Source: Nocardia alba NBRC 108234
Lineage (GTDB): Bacteria; Actinomycetota; Actinomycetes; Mycobacteriales; Mycobacteriaceae
Length of the DNA: 64,000 nucleotides
Assembly (NCBI RefSeq): GCF_001612665.1
Contig: NZ_BDAX01000019.1
Coordinates: 186,001 to 250,000, forward strand
Direction of reading: 5' to 3'
Every line of letters begins with the position of its first letter. Within the stretch, counting starts at the first letter, position 1. Below, piece after piece: positions 37,397 through 46,808 of the stretch. A program made the position numbers and the translations under genes. The notes under the pieces were generated by a model. That model had not been told where the DNA came from. It did no database searches and saw only the letters and a program-made list of their open reading frames with translations.

Positions 37397-38071
37397 GTGG
37401 ACGAGGCCCTCGCCAGAGCAGGCATCTTCCAAGGCGTCGAGCCCACCGCGGTGGCCGCGCTCGCCAAGCAGCTGCAGCCGGTAGATTTTCCGCGCGGCCA
37501 CGTCATCTTCAACGAGGGCGAACCCGGCGATCGGCTGTACATCATCACGACGGGCAAGGTGAAGATCGGCCGACGGTCCCCGGACGGCAGGGAAAACCTG
37601 CTGACCATCATGGGTCCGTCCGACATGTTCGGTGAACTGTCGATCTTCGACCCGGGCCCGCGTACCTCGACCGCGACCACGGTTACCGAGGTCCGCGCCG
37701 TGACGATGGATCGCGACGCACTCAAGGCGTGGATCGATCAGCGCCCCGAGATCGCTGAGCAGCTGCTGCGCGTGCTGGCACGACGCCTTCGCCGCACCAA
37801 CAACAACCTCGCCGACCTGATCTTCACCGACGTGCCAGGTCGCGTCGCCAAGGCGCTGCTGCAGCTCGCACAGCGCTTCGGCACCCAGGAAGCGGGCGCG
37901 CTGCGCGTGACCCACGACCTGACCCAGGAAGAGATCGCCCAGCTGGTCGGTGCTTCCCGGGAAACCGTCAACAAGGCGCTCGCCGACTTCGCTCATCGCG
38001 GGTGGCTGCGCCTCGAGGGCAAGAGCGTGCTGATCTCGGATTCCGAGCGGCTGGCACGTCGCGCTCGCTGA
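37397..38071 (+). CDS. crp: cAMP receptor protein-type regulator Crp
   Basis: A 224-residue CRP/FNR regulator nearly identical to Rv3676. It has a cyclic-nucleotide domain (about 20-130; [13 protein letters not shown] phosphate-binding cassette), a long dimer helix, and a winged HTH with [18 protein letters not shown]. The GTG 37397 ([13 protein letters not shown]) follows AAGGAG and matches the mycobacterial start. TGGTCGA...TCGACCA at 37344-37362 forms a small hairpin in the leader. Candidate targets in this window are the sites at 20874-20889 and 42455-42470. Confidence 0.96.
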   Translation: MDEALARAGIFQGVEPTAVAALAKQLQPVDFPRGHVIFNEGEPGDRLYIITTGKVKIGRRSPDGRENLLTIMGPSDMFGELSIFDPGPRTSTATTVTEVRAVTMDRDALKAWIDQRPEIAEQLLRVLARRLRRTNNNLADLIFTDVPGRVAKALLQLAQRFGTQEAGALRVTHDLTQEEIAQLVGASRETVNKALADFAHRGWLRLEGKSVLISDSERLARRAR

Positions 38072-38189
38072 CATAGGGACATCCGCCGTTCCGCCATGAC
38101 GGGACCGTCGAGGTGTGGGCTCACGAGGAGAGGGCCTCGTCCACCACCCTCACGGTTTCGTAGTGGCGGGCATCGGCCGTTGTCGCCCG

Positions 38190-38238
38190 AAATCACTCGA
38201 TCGCCGACGCGGCAAACGCGTCGGCGATCGAGTGATTT
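38190..38238. terminator. 22-bp bidirectional terminator
   Basis: Perfect 22-base arms (38190-38211 and 38217-38238) with a GCAAA loop, flanked by A-rich and T-rich ends, lie between convergent crp and the MBL gene. The right arm abuts the MBL stop codon. Confidence 0.93.
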
Positions 38239-39033
38239 TCAGCTCTGTTCGGCCCGCAGATACTCCAGCTGCGCCTGCACGGAACTGCGCGCCGCCGGCC
38301 ACAGCCGTTTGTCCACGTCGGCGTATACCTTGCGGACCACCGCGAGCGCGCCCGCGTCGGAACCCAGTTCCACCAGCGCGGCCCGCACCTGTTCGAGCCG
38401 CTCACGCCGGTGGTCGAGGTAGTACTGCGCCACCGGTGCCGTATCGGGGTGATCGGGCCCGTGCGCGGGCAGCAAAGCCTTACCCGCGCCCAGCTCACGT
38501 AGCTTTTCCAACGACGTGAGGAAATTCGCCAGCGCGCCCGGCGCGGATTCGAGCACGGTGGTGCCGCGCCCGAGGACAGTGTCACCGGTGAGCACCGCGT
38601 CATCGAGCAGCAGGCTCACCGAATCGGTGGTGTGCCCCTGCGTCGCGAGCACCGTGATCCGCAGGCCGGCTGCCTCGATCACCTCACCGTCGACCAGGGG
38701 CTGAACCGCACCACGCAGGTACGCCGGATCCACCGATCGCACCGGCGTCCCGGTGGCTTTCACCAGGTGATCGATGCCGCCGGTGTGATCGTGGTGGTGA
38801 TGGGTGATCAGGGTCATGGCGATCCGGCCGCCGGTCGCCGCGACGATATCGGCGGTGTGTTTCTTGTCCTTGGGTCCCGGGTCGACGATCACATAGGAAT
38901 CACTGTCCGGGCCGCGCAGCAGCCAGGTGTTGGTGCCATCGAGCGTCATCTGGCCGGGGTTGTCGGCCAGCAGTACCGATGCCGTCGCGGTGACCGGCCT
39001 GACCTGGCGGTACGCGGGATGTTGCAGTGCCAT
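38239..39033 (-). CDS. MBL-fold metal-dependent hydrolase
   Basis: A 264-residue metallo-beta-lactamase-fold hydrolase related to Rv3677c and the LACTB2/glyoxalase-II-like group. The zinc motif THHHHDHTGG is complete, with VLATQGHTTDSVSLL and LLPAHGPDH supplying further metal ligands. A C-terminal helical region (residues about 205-264) is typical of LACTB2-like nucleases and hydrolases. Substrate is not predictable. The RidA gene ends 10 bases upstream of its start, so they are cotranscribed. Confidence 0.9.
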   Translation of the reverse strand: MALQHPAYRQVRPVTATASVLLADNPGQMTLDGTNTWLLRGPDSDSYVIVDPGPKDKKHTADIVAATGGRIAMTLITHHHHDHTGGIDHLVKATGTPVRSVDPAYLRGAVQPLVDGEVIEAAGLRITVLATQGHTTDSVSLLLDDAVLTGDTVLGRGTTVLESAPGALANFLTSLEKLRELGAGKALLPAHGPDHPDTAPVAQYYLDHRRERLEQVRAALVELGSDAGALAVVRKVYADVDKRLWPAARSSVQAQLEYLRAEQS

Positions 39034-39042
39034 GACGGCTAC

Positions 39043-39516
39043 CTATCCGACTTCTTGGTCCAGTTCGACGATCAATTCCACCTCGACCGGCGTGTTCTTG
39101 GGCAGTTCCGAGACCCCGACAGCCGAGCGCGCGTGCACCCCCGCCTCGCCGAACACCTCACCGAGGAACTCCGACGCGCCGTTGATCACGATCGGCTGGT
39201 CGCTGAATCCGGGCGCCGAGGCGACGAATCCGACGACCTTCACGATCCGCGCCACCTGGTCGAGCCCGACCAGATCGTGCACGGCCGCGAGCGCGTTCAA
39301 CGCGCACAGCCGAGCCGCTTCCTTGGCCTGCTCGACATCCACCTCGGCCCCGACCTTGCCGACCGCCGACAGTTCACCGTCGACGAAGGGCAGCTGCCCG
39401 GAGGTGTACACCAGCGAACCGGTGCGCACGGCGGGGATGTAGGCCGCGACAGGAGCGGCGACCGGCGGCAGCGTGACGCCGAGCCGATCGAGCGCGTCCT
39501 TCCACGCGGTGGCCAC
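39043..39516 (-). CDS. RidA-family protein
   Basis: A 157-residue Rid/YjgF protein as in Rv3678c. RidA enzymes deaminate reactive enamine/imine intermediates; the Arg that binds the carboxylate in RidA proper is in a conserved C-terminal stretch (here HARSAVGVSELP). GTG 39516 lies two bases after the stop of the DUF4177 gene, suggesting coupled translation. It is followed by the MBL hydrolase. Confidence 0.87.
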   Translation of the reverse strand: MATAWKDALDRLGVTLPPVAAPVAAYIPAVRTGSLVYTSGQLPFVDGELSAVGKVGAEVDVEQAKEAARLCALNALAAVHDLVGLDQVARIVKVVGFVASAPGFSDQPIVINGASEFLGEVFGEAGVHARSAVGVSELPKNTPVEVELIVELDQEVG

Positions 39517-39518
39517 GA

Positions 39519-39680
39519 CTACTTCTGCCGCTTCAGGTAGGCGACGTGCTGTTCGCCGGTCGGTCCGGGCAGCACCGAGACCAGCTCCCAGCCGTCGGAC
39601 CCCCACTGGTCGAGGATCTGCTTCGTCGCGTGCGTCAACAGCGGCACGGTCGCGTACTCCCACAGGGTGACTTCACTCAT
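39519..39680 (-). CDS. DUF4177-type small protein, 53 aa
   Basis: A short gene reading MSEVTLWEYATVPLL, then ILDQWGSDGWELVSVLPG, and ending in HVAYLKRQK. The WEYxxVPL...LDxxGxxGWELVxV pattern is that of DUF4177, and a protein of this kind is annotated beside Rv3678c as Rv3678A. Function is unknown. It starts at ATG 39680, is divergent from the Get3-like gene pair with 59 bases between, and ends two bases before the RidA start. Confidence 0.85.
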   Translation of the reverse strand: MSEVTLWEYATVPLLTHATKQILDQWGSDGWELVSVLPGPTGEQHVAYLKRQK

Positions 39681-39739
39681 GGTGTGAGTTTAGGGCTCAC
39701 CCCGAACGCCTGTGAGAAACGGGTTATAGGCTCGGCGGC

Positions 39740-40777
39740 GTGGGAGCACCAACAGTAGAACCGGTTTCGTCGGTTCCCGAACCGTTGACCGGATGGCCAC
39801 AGCGCGCGGCCAAGGCCCGCTTGCATTACGTGACCGGCAAGGGAGGCACCGGCAAGTCGACCGTTTCCGCCGCGCTCGCGCTCGCGCTCGCCGCAGGTGG
39901 CCGCAAAGTCCTGCTGGTAGAGGTCGAGAGTCGCCAGTCCATCGCGCAACTGTTCGATCGGCCGCCGTTGCCCCCCACCGAGACCCATATCGCCAGCGCC
40001 GACGGCGGCGGCGAGGTGACGGCGCTGGCACTGGACATCGAGTACGCGTTCCTCGAATACCTCGACATGTTCTATAACCTCGGCTTCGCGGGCCGGGCGA
40101 TGCGCCGGATGGGCGCCATCGAGTTCGTCACCACCATCGCGCCCGGTCTGCGCGATGTGATCCTCACCGGCAAGATCAAGGAGTGCGTGGTCCGGGTCGG
40201 TAAGAACGGCAGGCCCGCCTATGACGACATCGTCGTGGATGCGCCGCCGACCGGCCGGATCGCCAGTTTCCTCGACGTCACCACGGCCATGGCCGAGATC
40301 GCCAAGGGCGGTCCGATCGCCTCGCAGGCCGAGGGCGTGTCGAAACTGTTGCACTCCGATCAGACGATGATCCACCTGGTGACCCTGCTCGAGGCGCTGC
40401 CGGTGCAGGAGACCGCCGACGCGATCACCGAGCTCATCGCCGACGACTTGCGGATCGGCACGGTGATCGTCAACCGGGCGGCCACCGCCGAGCTCACCCC
40501 CGCCCAGCGCGACGCGGCCGTGGCGAGCGAACTCGACACCGCCGCTATCGCCGCCGACCTGACGAAGGCGGGCATCACGCTGTCCGAACAAGACTTCGAC
40601 GGCCTGATCGCCGAGACCGTCGACCACGCCACCGTGCTCACGGCGCAGCACGCGAGTGCCGCCGAATTGGCGCGCATCGATGTCCCTCAGCTGTCCCTGC
40701 CTGCCCTCGGCGACGGCGTCGACCTGGGCGGCCTCTACGAATTGGCCGAACAGCTATCCGCGCAGGGAGTCCGATGA
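39740..40777 (+). CDS. bagA: Get3/ArsA-like ATPase, subunit A
   Basis: A 345-residue SIMIBI-class ATPase homologous to Rv3679 (BagA). The P-loop GKGGTGKST keeps the signature Lys of deviant Walker A motifs; further conserved segments are [12 protein letters not shown] and a DLG-type C-terminus. In M. tuberculosis the Rv3679-Rv3680 pair forms a Get3-like complex implicated in anion/glycerol-related detoxification. The GTG start at 39740 is close to the divergent DUF4177 gene. The stop overlaps the next start (ATGA). Confidence 0.9.
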   Translation: MGAPTVEPVSSVPEPLTGWPQRAAKARLHYVTGKGGTGKSTVSAALALALAAGGRKVLLVEVESRQSIAQLFDRPPLPPTETHIASADGGGEVTALALDIEYAFLEYLDMFYNLGFAGRAMRRMGAIEFVTTIAPGLRDVILTGKIKECVVRVGKNGRPAYDDIVVDAPPTGRIASFLDVTTAMAEIAKGGPIASQAEGVSKLLHSDQTMIHLVTLLEALPVQETADAITELIADDLRIGTVIVNRAATAELTPAQRDAAVASELDTAAIAADLTKAGITLSEQDFDGLIAETVDHATVLTAQHASAAELARIDVPQLSLPALGDGVDLGGLYELAEQLSAQGVR

Positions 40778-41907
40778 GCGAGCAGGTTTCCACCCCGAAC
40801 TTATTGGACGTTTCCGAGATCATCGCCGATCCGAACGCCAAGGTGATCGTGTGCTGCGGGTCAGGCGGGGTCGGCAAGACCACCACCGCGGCCTCGATCG
40901 CGCTGCGGGCCGCGGAGTCGGGTCGCAAGGTGGTGGTGCTGACCATCGATCCGGCGCGCAGGTTGGCGCAGTCGCTCGGTGTGGCCGAGCTGGACAACTC
41001 CCCGCAGCGCGTGCAGCTCGACCACGAGGTGCCCGGAGAGCTGCACGCGATGATGCTGAACATGCGTCGCACCTTCGACGACATGGTGCTCGAGCACACC
41101 AGCGCGGACAAGGCCGAGCAGATCTTCGCCAACCCGATCTATCAGACGGTGGCGTCGTCGTTCGGTGGCACGCAGGAGTACATGGCGATGGAGAAGCTCG
41201 GTCAGCTGGCCGCGCGCAAGGAGTGGGACCTGATCGTGGTCGACACCCCGCCCTCGCGCAACGCACTCGATTTCCTCGACGCGCCGAAGCGCCTCGGCAC
41301 GTTCCTCAACGGCAAGATGATCCGGCTGATCATGGCGCCGGGGCGCGGTGTCGGCCGGATCGTCACCGGCGCGATGAGCCTGGCGATGCGCGGGGTTTCG
41401 ACGATCGTCGGCGGGCAGATGCTCAAGGACGCCTCGGTATTCCTGCAGTCGCTGGAGTCGTTGTTCGGTGGGTTCCAGGATCGGGCCGAGCGCACCTTCG
41501 TGATGCTGTCCAAGCCAGGCACCCATTTCCTGGTGGTCGCCGCGCCCGAGCCGGACGCGCTGCGCGAGGCGTCGTTCTTTGTCGACCGGCTCTCGACCGA
41601 GCGGATGCCGCTGGCCGGTCTGGTGCTGAACCGGACCCATCCGGTGTTGTCGGAGCTGTCCGGTGATCACGCGCTGACCGTCGCCGATCAGTTGGCGGAG
41701 TCGAATCCGCTGACCGCGTCGGTGCTGCGCATCCACGCCGATCGGGTGTCGACGGCGGCGCGGGAGCAGCGGCTGCTGCATCGCTTCACCGGTGCGCATC
41801 CGCACGTGAAGATCGTCTCGGTAACCTCGCTGCCGTTCGAGGTCTCGGATCTCGAGGCGTTGCGCGCGGTCGGCGACCAACTGGCCGGTACCCCGGCTTC
41901 GGCTTGA
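40774..41907 (+). CDS. bagB: Get3/ArsA-like ATPase, subunit B
   Basis: A 377-residue partner ATPase homologous to Rv3680 (BagB). Its P-loop is GSGGVGKTT: Ser replaces the first signature Lys that subunit A retains, so the two subunits differ in their nucleotide sites. [20 protein letters not shown] is the switch region. A methionine-rich hydrophobic stretch near residues 185-215 ([19 protein letters not shown]) could be a client-binding groove like that of Get3. The start overlaps bagA by 4 bases. Confidence 0.9.
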   Translation: MSEQVSTPNLLDVSEIIADPNAKVIVCCGSGGVGKTTTAASIALRAAESGRKVVVLTIDPARRLAQSLGVAELDNSPQRVQLDHEVPGELHAMMLNMRRTFDDMVLEHTSADKAEQIFANPIYQTVASSFGGTQEYMAMEKLGQLAARKEWDLIVVDTPPSRNALDFLDAPKRLGTFLNGKMIRLIMAPGRGVGRIVTGAMSLAMRGVSTIVGGQMLKDASVFLQSLESLFGGFQDRAERTFVMLSKPGTHFLVVAAPEPDALREASFFVDRLSTERMPLAGLVLNRTHPVLSELSGDHALTVADQLAESNPLTASVLRIHADRVSTAAREQRLLHRFTGAHPHVKIVSVTSLPFEVSDLEALRAVGDQLAGTPASA

Positions 41908-41950
41908 TCGATTCAGGCAAATCCGCTATAGCTCACAATCCGGTAACACT

Positions 41951-41999
41951 CACGAACGGCGCCGATTCCGCATTCCACGCGGTCTCGGCGCCGTTTGTG
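41951..41999. terminator. bidirectional terminator bagB / whiB4
   Basis: Fifteen-base arms (41951-41965 and 41985-41999) pair with one G-T wobble between convergent bagB and whiB4. Confidence 0.85.
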
Positions 42000-42020
42000 A
42001 TAACGGTCCGGTCTCGTCTG

Positions 42021-42344
42021 CTAGATAGCCACCTGGTGCTGGCGCTGGGCGTTGAAGAATTCAGCCCACGACGTCACGTCGGGATGCTGTTTGAGCAGCG
42101 CACGCCGCTGTCGCTCGGTCATCCCGCCCCACACACCGAACTCGACGCGATTGTCGAGAGCATCGGCACCGCACTGCATCAGCACCGGGCAGTGACGGCA
42201 GATGGTTGCCGCCTTGCGCTGTGCCGCACCGCGAACGAACAGCTGATCAGGGTCCACTTCCTTGCATCGCGCCTGGGCAACCCAAGCGATCCTTGCCTCG
42301 GCCTGCTCTACATCCAGTCGAGCGATGGGGGTTGTGATGTGCAT
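42021..42344 (-). CDS. whiB4: WhiB-family iron-sulfur regulator (WhiB4-like)
   Basis: A 107-residue WhiB protein. Four Cys (27, 49, 52, 58) for a [4Fe-4S] cluster and the G(V/I)WGG turn (70-74) are intact, followed by a basic DNA-contacting tail (ERQRRALLKQ). Position next to ponA2 and the Get3-like pair matches Rv3681c (WhiB4), a redox-responsive regulator. ATG 42344 follows AAAGGGG. A CRP-like site lies about 110-125 bases upstream. Confidence 0.92.
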   Translation of the reverse strand: MHITTPIARLDVEQAEARIAWVAQARCKEVDPDQLFVRGAAQRKAATICRHCPVLMQCGADALDNRVEFGVWGGMTERQRRALLKQHPDVTSWAEFFNAQRQHQVAI

Positions 42345-42727
42345 TTGATGTGCCCCTTTGCAGTCCGAACACCGTTGCGCGGCGCTCCAGAATCGCGAGC
42401 GCGGATCACAGCAACCCAACTACCGCTGCGTCCCGCACCACATTCCACTTTGAGTGTTAGCTCTATCACACTGGGTTCTCAATCTAGGTAAAGGTATGGC
42501 GGTTACGCAAGACCGCCCCCCGATTTTTTGGTACGGGCGTCCATTCAAATCAGGTCAGAACGGCGCAGTAGTGCTGATCACCGGCGTGGCCGTCCGCGAC
42601 ACGCCGATGTGATCATTTTGTTGACACGCCCGAGCAACCCCCCTGGCACCGCCCGGACATTCGGGGCCGACAAGCAGTCGAGCAGCACAGCAGTGAACCT
42701 CACCACCCCACCCTCTAGTCTGGGATC
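42345..42727. promoter_or_regulatory. divergent whiB4 / ponA2 region with CRP-like site
   Basis: A 383-base gap. TGTTAGCTCTATCACA at 42455-42470 matches the CRP box TGTGA-N6-TCACA at all but one base. A T-rich tract at 42520-42530 and the sequence up to 42727 probably hold the ponA2 promoter. No coding gene is seen. Confidence 0.6.
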
Positions 42728-45106
42728 GTGCCGATCACTCAAACGCTCGCGAGGCTGGCCGGCAGCGTCGCGCTGGCCGCCGTGCTTGTCGCTGGGCTGT
42801 TGTTCCCCTTGGCCGGTGGATTCGGGTTCATCTCCAACCGCGCCGCCGACGCCGTCGACAATGTCTCCGCCGAACTGGTGGAGGGCACGGTCCCCGCCGT
42901 GTCGACCATGGTCGACGCGAACGGGTCGCCGCTGGCGTGGCTCTACGAGCAACGCCGCTTCGAAGTGCCGAGCGACAAGATCTCCAACAACATGAAACTG
43001 GCGATCGTGTCCATCGAGGACAAACGCTTCGCCGATCACAAGGGCGTGGACTGGCAGGGCACGCTGCGCGCGTTCCTCACCAACACCTCCTCCGGTGCCG
43101 TGCAGCAGGGCGCGTCCACGCTGGACCAGCAGTACGTGAAGAACTTCAACCTGCTCGTCGTCGCCAAGACCGACGCCGAGCGCCGCGCCGCGATCGAGAC
43201 GACGCCGGCGCGCAAGCTGCGCGAGATCCGGATGGCGCTCACGCTGGACCGTGAACTGTCCAAGGACGAGATCCTCACCCGCTACCTGAACCTGGTGCCC
43301 TTCGGCAACGGTTCCTACGGCGTCCAGGACGCCGCCCAGACCTACTTCGGCGTCGATGCCGCCCAGCTCAGCATCACCCAGGCGGCGATGCTGGCGGGCA
43401 TGGTGCAGTCCAGCTCCAAGCTGAACCCCTACACCAACATCGCGGGCGTCACCGACCGTCGCAACACCGTGCTCGACACACTGATCCAGAACATCCCGCA
43501 CCGCGCCGAGGAGTTCCGCAAGGCCAAGGCCGAGCCGCTCGGTGTGCTGCCGGAACCCAAGGGTCTGCCGCGCGGCTGCATCTCCGCCAACGACAAGGGC
43601 TTCTTCTGCGACTACGCGCTGCAGTACCTGGCCGAGGCCGGGATCAGTCGCGAACAGATCGACAAGGGCGGCTACCTGATCAAGACCACGCTCGATCCGG
43701 TGCTGCAGGAATCGGTCAAGCGTTCGGTGAACGAACAGGCCAACCCCAACCTCGACAACATCGCCGAGGTCATGTCGGTGGTCGCGCCCGGTCAGGATTC
43801 GCACCCCGTCCTGGCGATGGCGTCGAGCCGCACCTACGGCCTCAACCGCGACGCCAACGAGACACTGCTCGGCCAGCCGTACTCGATGGCCGGTGACGGC
43901 GCGGGCTCGATCTTCAAGCTCTTCACCACCGCCGCCGCGATGGAGAAGGGCCTGGGCATCGCCGCCCAGGTGGATGTCCCCGGCACCTACGCCGCCAGGG
44001 GCATGGGCTACTCGAACTCGCCGGGCTGCCCGGCCGACTCGTGGTGTGTCAAGAACGCGGGCAACTACCCCGGGTCGATGTCGGTGACCGACGCGCTCGC
44101 GACCTCGCCCAACACCGCCTTCGTCAAGATGATCCAGGACGTCGGCGTCGAGGCCGCGGTGGATATGGCCGTGCGCCTCGGTATGCGGTCCTACACCGAT
44201 CCCGGCACCTCCGGCCATGGCAACGCCAGCCTGGCCGACCACATCAAGAACAACAACATGGGCTCGTTCACCCTCGGCCCGTTCGCGATCAACCCGCTCG
44301 AACTGTCGAATGTGGCCGCCACGCTAGGCTCCGGCGGCAAATGGTGCCCGCCCTCGCCGATCAAGGAGGTCGTCGACCGCGGCGGCAAGACCGTTCCGCT
44401 CACCCAGCAGGCCTGCGAGCAGGTGGTCGACCCCGGTCTGGCCAATACCCTCGCCAACGCGATGAGCAAGGACGACATCAGCGGTACCGCCGCGGGCGCG
44501 GCGCGGGCCGCGGGGTGGTCGGCGCCGATGTCGGGCAAGACGGGCACCACCGAGAGCCACCGCTCCTCGGCGTTCCTCGGCTTCACCAACGCGCTGGCGT
44601 CGTCGGTCTACGTCTACGGCGACAGCCCGACCCCCGGCGAGATCTGCTCGTTCCCGCTGCGCAATTGCGGCGCCAGCGATGCCTCCGGACTGTTCGGCGG
44701 TAACGAGCCCGCCCGCACCTGGTTCAACGCGATCAAGCCGTTGATGGACCGGTTCCCGCCGCCCGGTCTGCCACCGCTGGACGACAAGTACGTCCGTGGC
44801 GCGAACAACTCCCAGGTTCCCGATGTGGCGGGCAAGTCGCAGGGCGAGGCCACCTCGATCCTGTCCAGCTCCGGCTTCCAGGTCTCCGCGGTGACCGGCG
44901 CCGGTTCGCAGGCCAAGGGCACGGTGATGGGCAGTTCGCCGAACGGCTCGGCCATTCCGGGCTCGGTGGTCACGATCTACATCAGTGACGGCTCCGTTCG
45001 AGTGCCCGCGCCGACGACTCCCCCACCCGCCGCGCCCGCGCCCGCGCTTCCGGGGCTGCCGCAGATTCCGCGCCTGCCACCCATCCCCATCCCGGTGCCG
45101 CGCTAG
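42728..45106 (+). CDS. ponA2: bifunctional penicillin-binding protein with PASTA domain
   Basis: A 792-residue class A PBP building and cross-linking peptidoglycan. One N-terminal anchor helix (about 10-32) precedes a glycosyltransferase-51 domain with catalytic Glu97 (IEDKRFADHKGVDW) and TLDQQYVKN. The transpeptidase has SIFK (Ser394), SPN and KTGTT (Lys604). One PASTA domain (about 693-755) is followed by a Pro-rich tail. It matches Rv3682. The start is GTG 42728. Confidence 0.95.
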   Translation: MPITQTLARLAGSVALAAVLVAGLLFPLAGGFGFISNRAADAVDNVSAELVEGTVPAVSTMVDANGSPLAWLYEQRRFEVPSDKISNNMKLAIVSIEDKRFADHKGVDWQGTLRAFLTNTSSGAVQQGASTLDQQYVKNFNLLVVAKTDAERRAAIETTPARKLREIRMALTLDRELSKDEILTRYLNLVPFGNGSYGVQDAAQTYFGVDAAQLSITQAAMLAGMVQSSSKLNPYTNIAGVTDRRNTVLDTLIQNIPHRAEEFRKAKAEPLGVLPEPKGLPRGCISANDKGFFCDYALQYLAEAGISREQIDKGGYLIKTTLDPVLQESVKRSVNEQANPNLDNIAEVMSVVAPGQDSHPVLAMASSRTYGLNRDANETLLGQPYSMAGDGAGSIFKLFTTAAAMEKGLGIAAQVDVPGTYAARGMGYSNSPGCPADSWCVKNAGNYPGSMSVTDALATSPNTAFVKMIQDVGVEAAVDMAVRLGMRSYTDPGTSGHGNASLADHIKNNNMGSFTLGPFAINPLELSNVAATLGSGGKWCPPSPIKEVVDRGGKTVPLTQQACEQVVDPGLANTLANAMSKDDISGTAAGAARAAGWSAPMSGKTGTTESHRSSAFLGFTNALASSVYVYGDSPTPGEICSFPLRNCGASDASGLFGGNEPARTWFNAIKPLMDRFPPPGLPPLDDKYVRGANNSQVPDVAGKSQGEATSILSSSGFQVSAVTGAGSQAKGTVMGSSPNGSAIPGSVVTIYISDGSVRVPAPTTPPPAAPAPALPGLPQIPRLPPIPIPVPR

Positions 45107-45114
45107 TCACCCGA

Positions 45115-45149
45115 CGAAGGCCGCCGTCCGATTCGGACGGCGGCCTTCG
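45115..45149. terminator. bidirectional terminator ponA2 / yqeY
   Basis: CGAAGGCCGCCGTCC and its exact complement pair around GATTC between the convergent ponA2 and yqeY genes. Confidence 0.92.
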
Positions 45150-45156
45150 CGCGTTT

Positions 45157-45621
45157 CTACAGGCGGGCTTTGACCGCGGCCGAGAGCCGTGAGCCGTCGG
45201 CCTTGCCGTCGGCCAGCACGGTGGCGGCCTTCATGACCTGGCCCATCTGCTTCATGTGCGGACGCTCACCGAGCTGCTCGGCGATCTGGGCGATCGCGGT
45301 ATCGACGACCTGCGCCACCTCCGCGTCGTCGAGCTGGGTCGGCAGGTACTCCTCGATGATCTGTTCCTCGGCGCGCTCGTTCGCGGCCAGTTCACCGCGG
45401 CCGTTCTGCTCGTAGATCACGGCCGCTTCGTTGCGCTTCTTCGCTTCCTTCTGCAGCAGCGACACGACATCGGTATCGGAGAGTTCGTGCGCCTCCGTAC
45501 CGGAGACCTCGGAAGTCTGGATAGCGGCGAGCAGCATCCGCAGGGTCGCGAGACGCAGTTTGTCCTTGGCTTTCATCGCGGTGGTCATATCCGCGCGCAG
45601 CTTGGCTTTCAGTTCCGACAT
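45157..45621 (-). CDS. GatB/YqeY domain protein
   Basis: A 154-residue stand-alone YqeY domain, related to the C-terminal tRNA-interacting part of GatB. It opens LKAKLRADMTTAMKAKDKLRLATLRML, family-typical, and carries the EEQIIEEYLPTQL core. Its exact role is unknown; it probably assists tRNA-dependent processes. The start ATG 45621 is divergent from the metallophosphoesterase gene with 175 bases between. Confidence 0.88.
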   Translation of the reverse strand: MSELKAKLRADMTTAMKAKDKLRLATLRMLLAAIQTSEVSGTEAHELSDTDVVSLLQKEAKKRNEAAVIYEQNGRGELAANERAEEQIIEEYLPTQLDDAEVAQVVDTAIAQIAEQLGERPHMKQMGQVMKAATVLADGKADGSRLSAAVKARL

Positions 45622-45796
45622 GCGGTTTACCGTAGTCGTTCGCTCCGACCAGTCCCATCACATTTTTCCTATCGGCCCTGTTCCCCGCTCGGTCGCGCTC
45701 TCCACTCGGTCCGAAATCGGGCGGGTAGAGAAATTCCAGACCGTTTGTGCGGAAACACACGCGCCGATCCGGGAGGGGGTCGCCTATGCTGGACAA

Positions 45797-46759
45797 ATGC
45801 CCGTTATCTCGACGTCCGCTGTCCGCCGAACCGCGTTGGGAGCCGCCGGGGCCGCCGTCGCGGGTATCGGCTACGCCACGCTGATCGAACGGAACGCGTT
45901 CGTCCTGCGCGAAGCCACGATGCCGGTGCTCGCGCCCGGGTCGCCGACATTGCGCATTCTGCACGTCAGCGACCTGCACATGATGCCGGGTCAGCAGCTC
46001 AAACAGCAGTGGCTGCGCGAACTCGACCGCCTCGAACCCGACCTGGTCGTGAATACCGGCGACAATCTTTCCCATCCCAAGGCCGTGCCCGCGGTGGTGC
46101 AATCCCTCGGTGCGCTGCTGGCTCGCCCCGGCTTGTTCGTGTTCGGTTCGAATGACTATTTCGCGCCGGTGCCGAAGAATCCGCTGAAGTATTTCAAGAA
46201 AGATCACCGTCGCGTCTACGGTGATCCGCTGCCGTGGCAGGACCTGCGCGCGGCATTCACCGAACGCGGCTGGCTCGACCTGACCCACACCCGGCGCGAC
46301 CTCGAAGTGGCGGGCATTCGCATCGCCAGTGCCGGCGTCGACGACCCACACCTGCAGCGCGACCGCTACGACACGGTCGCGGGCGCACCGAACCAGCTGG
46401 CGCAGCTGAGCATCGGCGTCACGCACTCGCCTGAGCCGCGCGTGCTCGATCGCTTCGCCGAAGACGGCTACGACCTGGTGCTGGCCGGTCACACGCACGG
46501 TGGGCAGCTGGTGGTTCCCGGATACGGCGCGCTGGTCACCAACTGCGGCATCGACAAGTCGCGGGTGAAGGGCGCCTCCCAATGGGGCGAGCACACCCAG
46601 TTGCACGTCTCAGCGGGCATCGGCACCTCGCCGTGGGCTCCCTACCGCTTCTGCTGCCGCCCCGAGGCCACCCTGCTCACCCTGGTCGGCGCCCAGCCCA
46701 AGCGGCCCTCCGCTGACACCGGCTTCGGCATTTCGACCTCGGAGGCCGTAGCCCGCTAG
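45797..46759 (+). CDS. membrane-anchored metallophosphoesterase
   Basis: A 320-residue calcineurin-like phosphoesterase as in Rv3683. An N-terminal hydrophobic segment (about 8-28) is followed by metal motifs SDLHM, NTGDN, GSNDY and the C-terminal GHTHGGQ. The order DxH-GD-GNH/D-GHxH suits a dinuclear-metal phosphodiesterase acting at or outside the membrane. ATG 45797 is preferred to the longer frame from 45431, which crosses the divergent promoter region. Confidence 0.9.
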   Translation: MPVISTSAVRRTALGAAGAAVAGIGYATLIERNAFVLREATMPVLAPGSPTLRILHVSDLHMMPGQQLKQQWLRELDRLEPDLVVNTGDNLSHPKAVPAVVQSLGALLARPGLFVFGSNDYFAPVPKNPLKYFKKDHRRVYGDPLPWQDLRAAFTERGWLDLTHTRRDLEVAGIRIASAGVDDPHLQRDRYDTVAGAPNQLAQLSIGVTHSPEPRVLDRFAEDGYDLVLAGHTHGGQLVVPGYGALVTNCGIDKSRVKGASQWGEHTQLHVSAGIGTSPWAPYRFCCRPEATLLTLVGAQPKRPSADTGFGISTSEAVAR

Positions 46760-46808
46760 GGTCTGGCTCCGAACGACATTGTCATTGAGGTGTCATCAGG
46801 AGACGACC

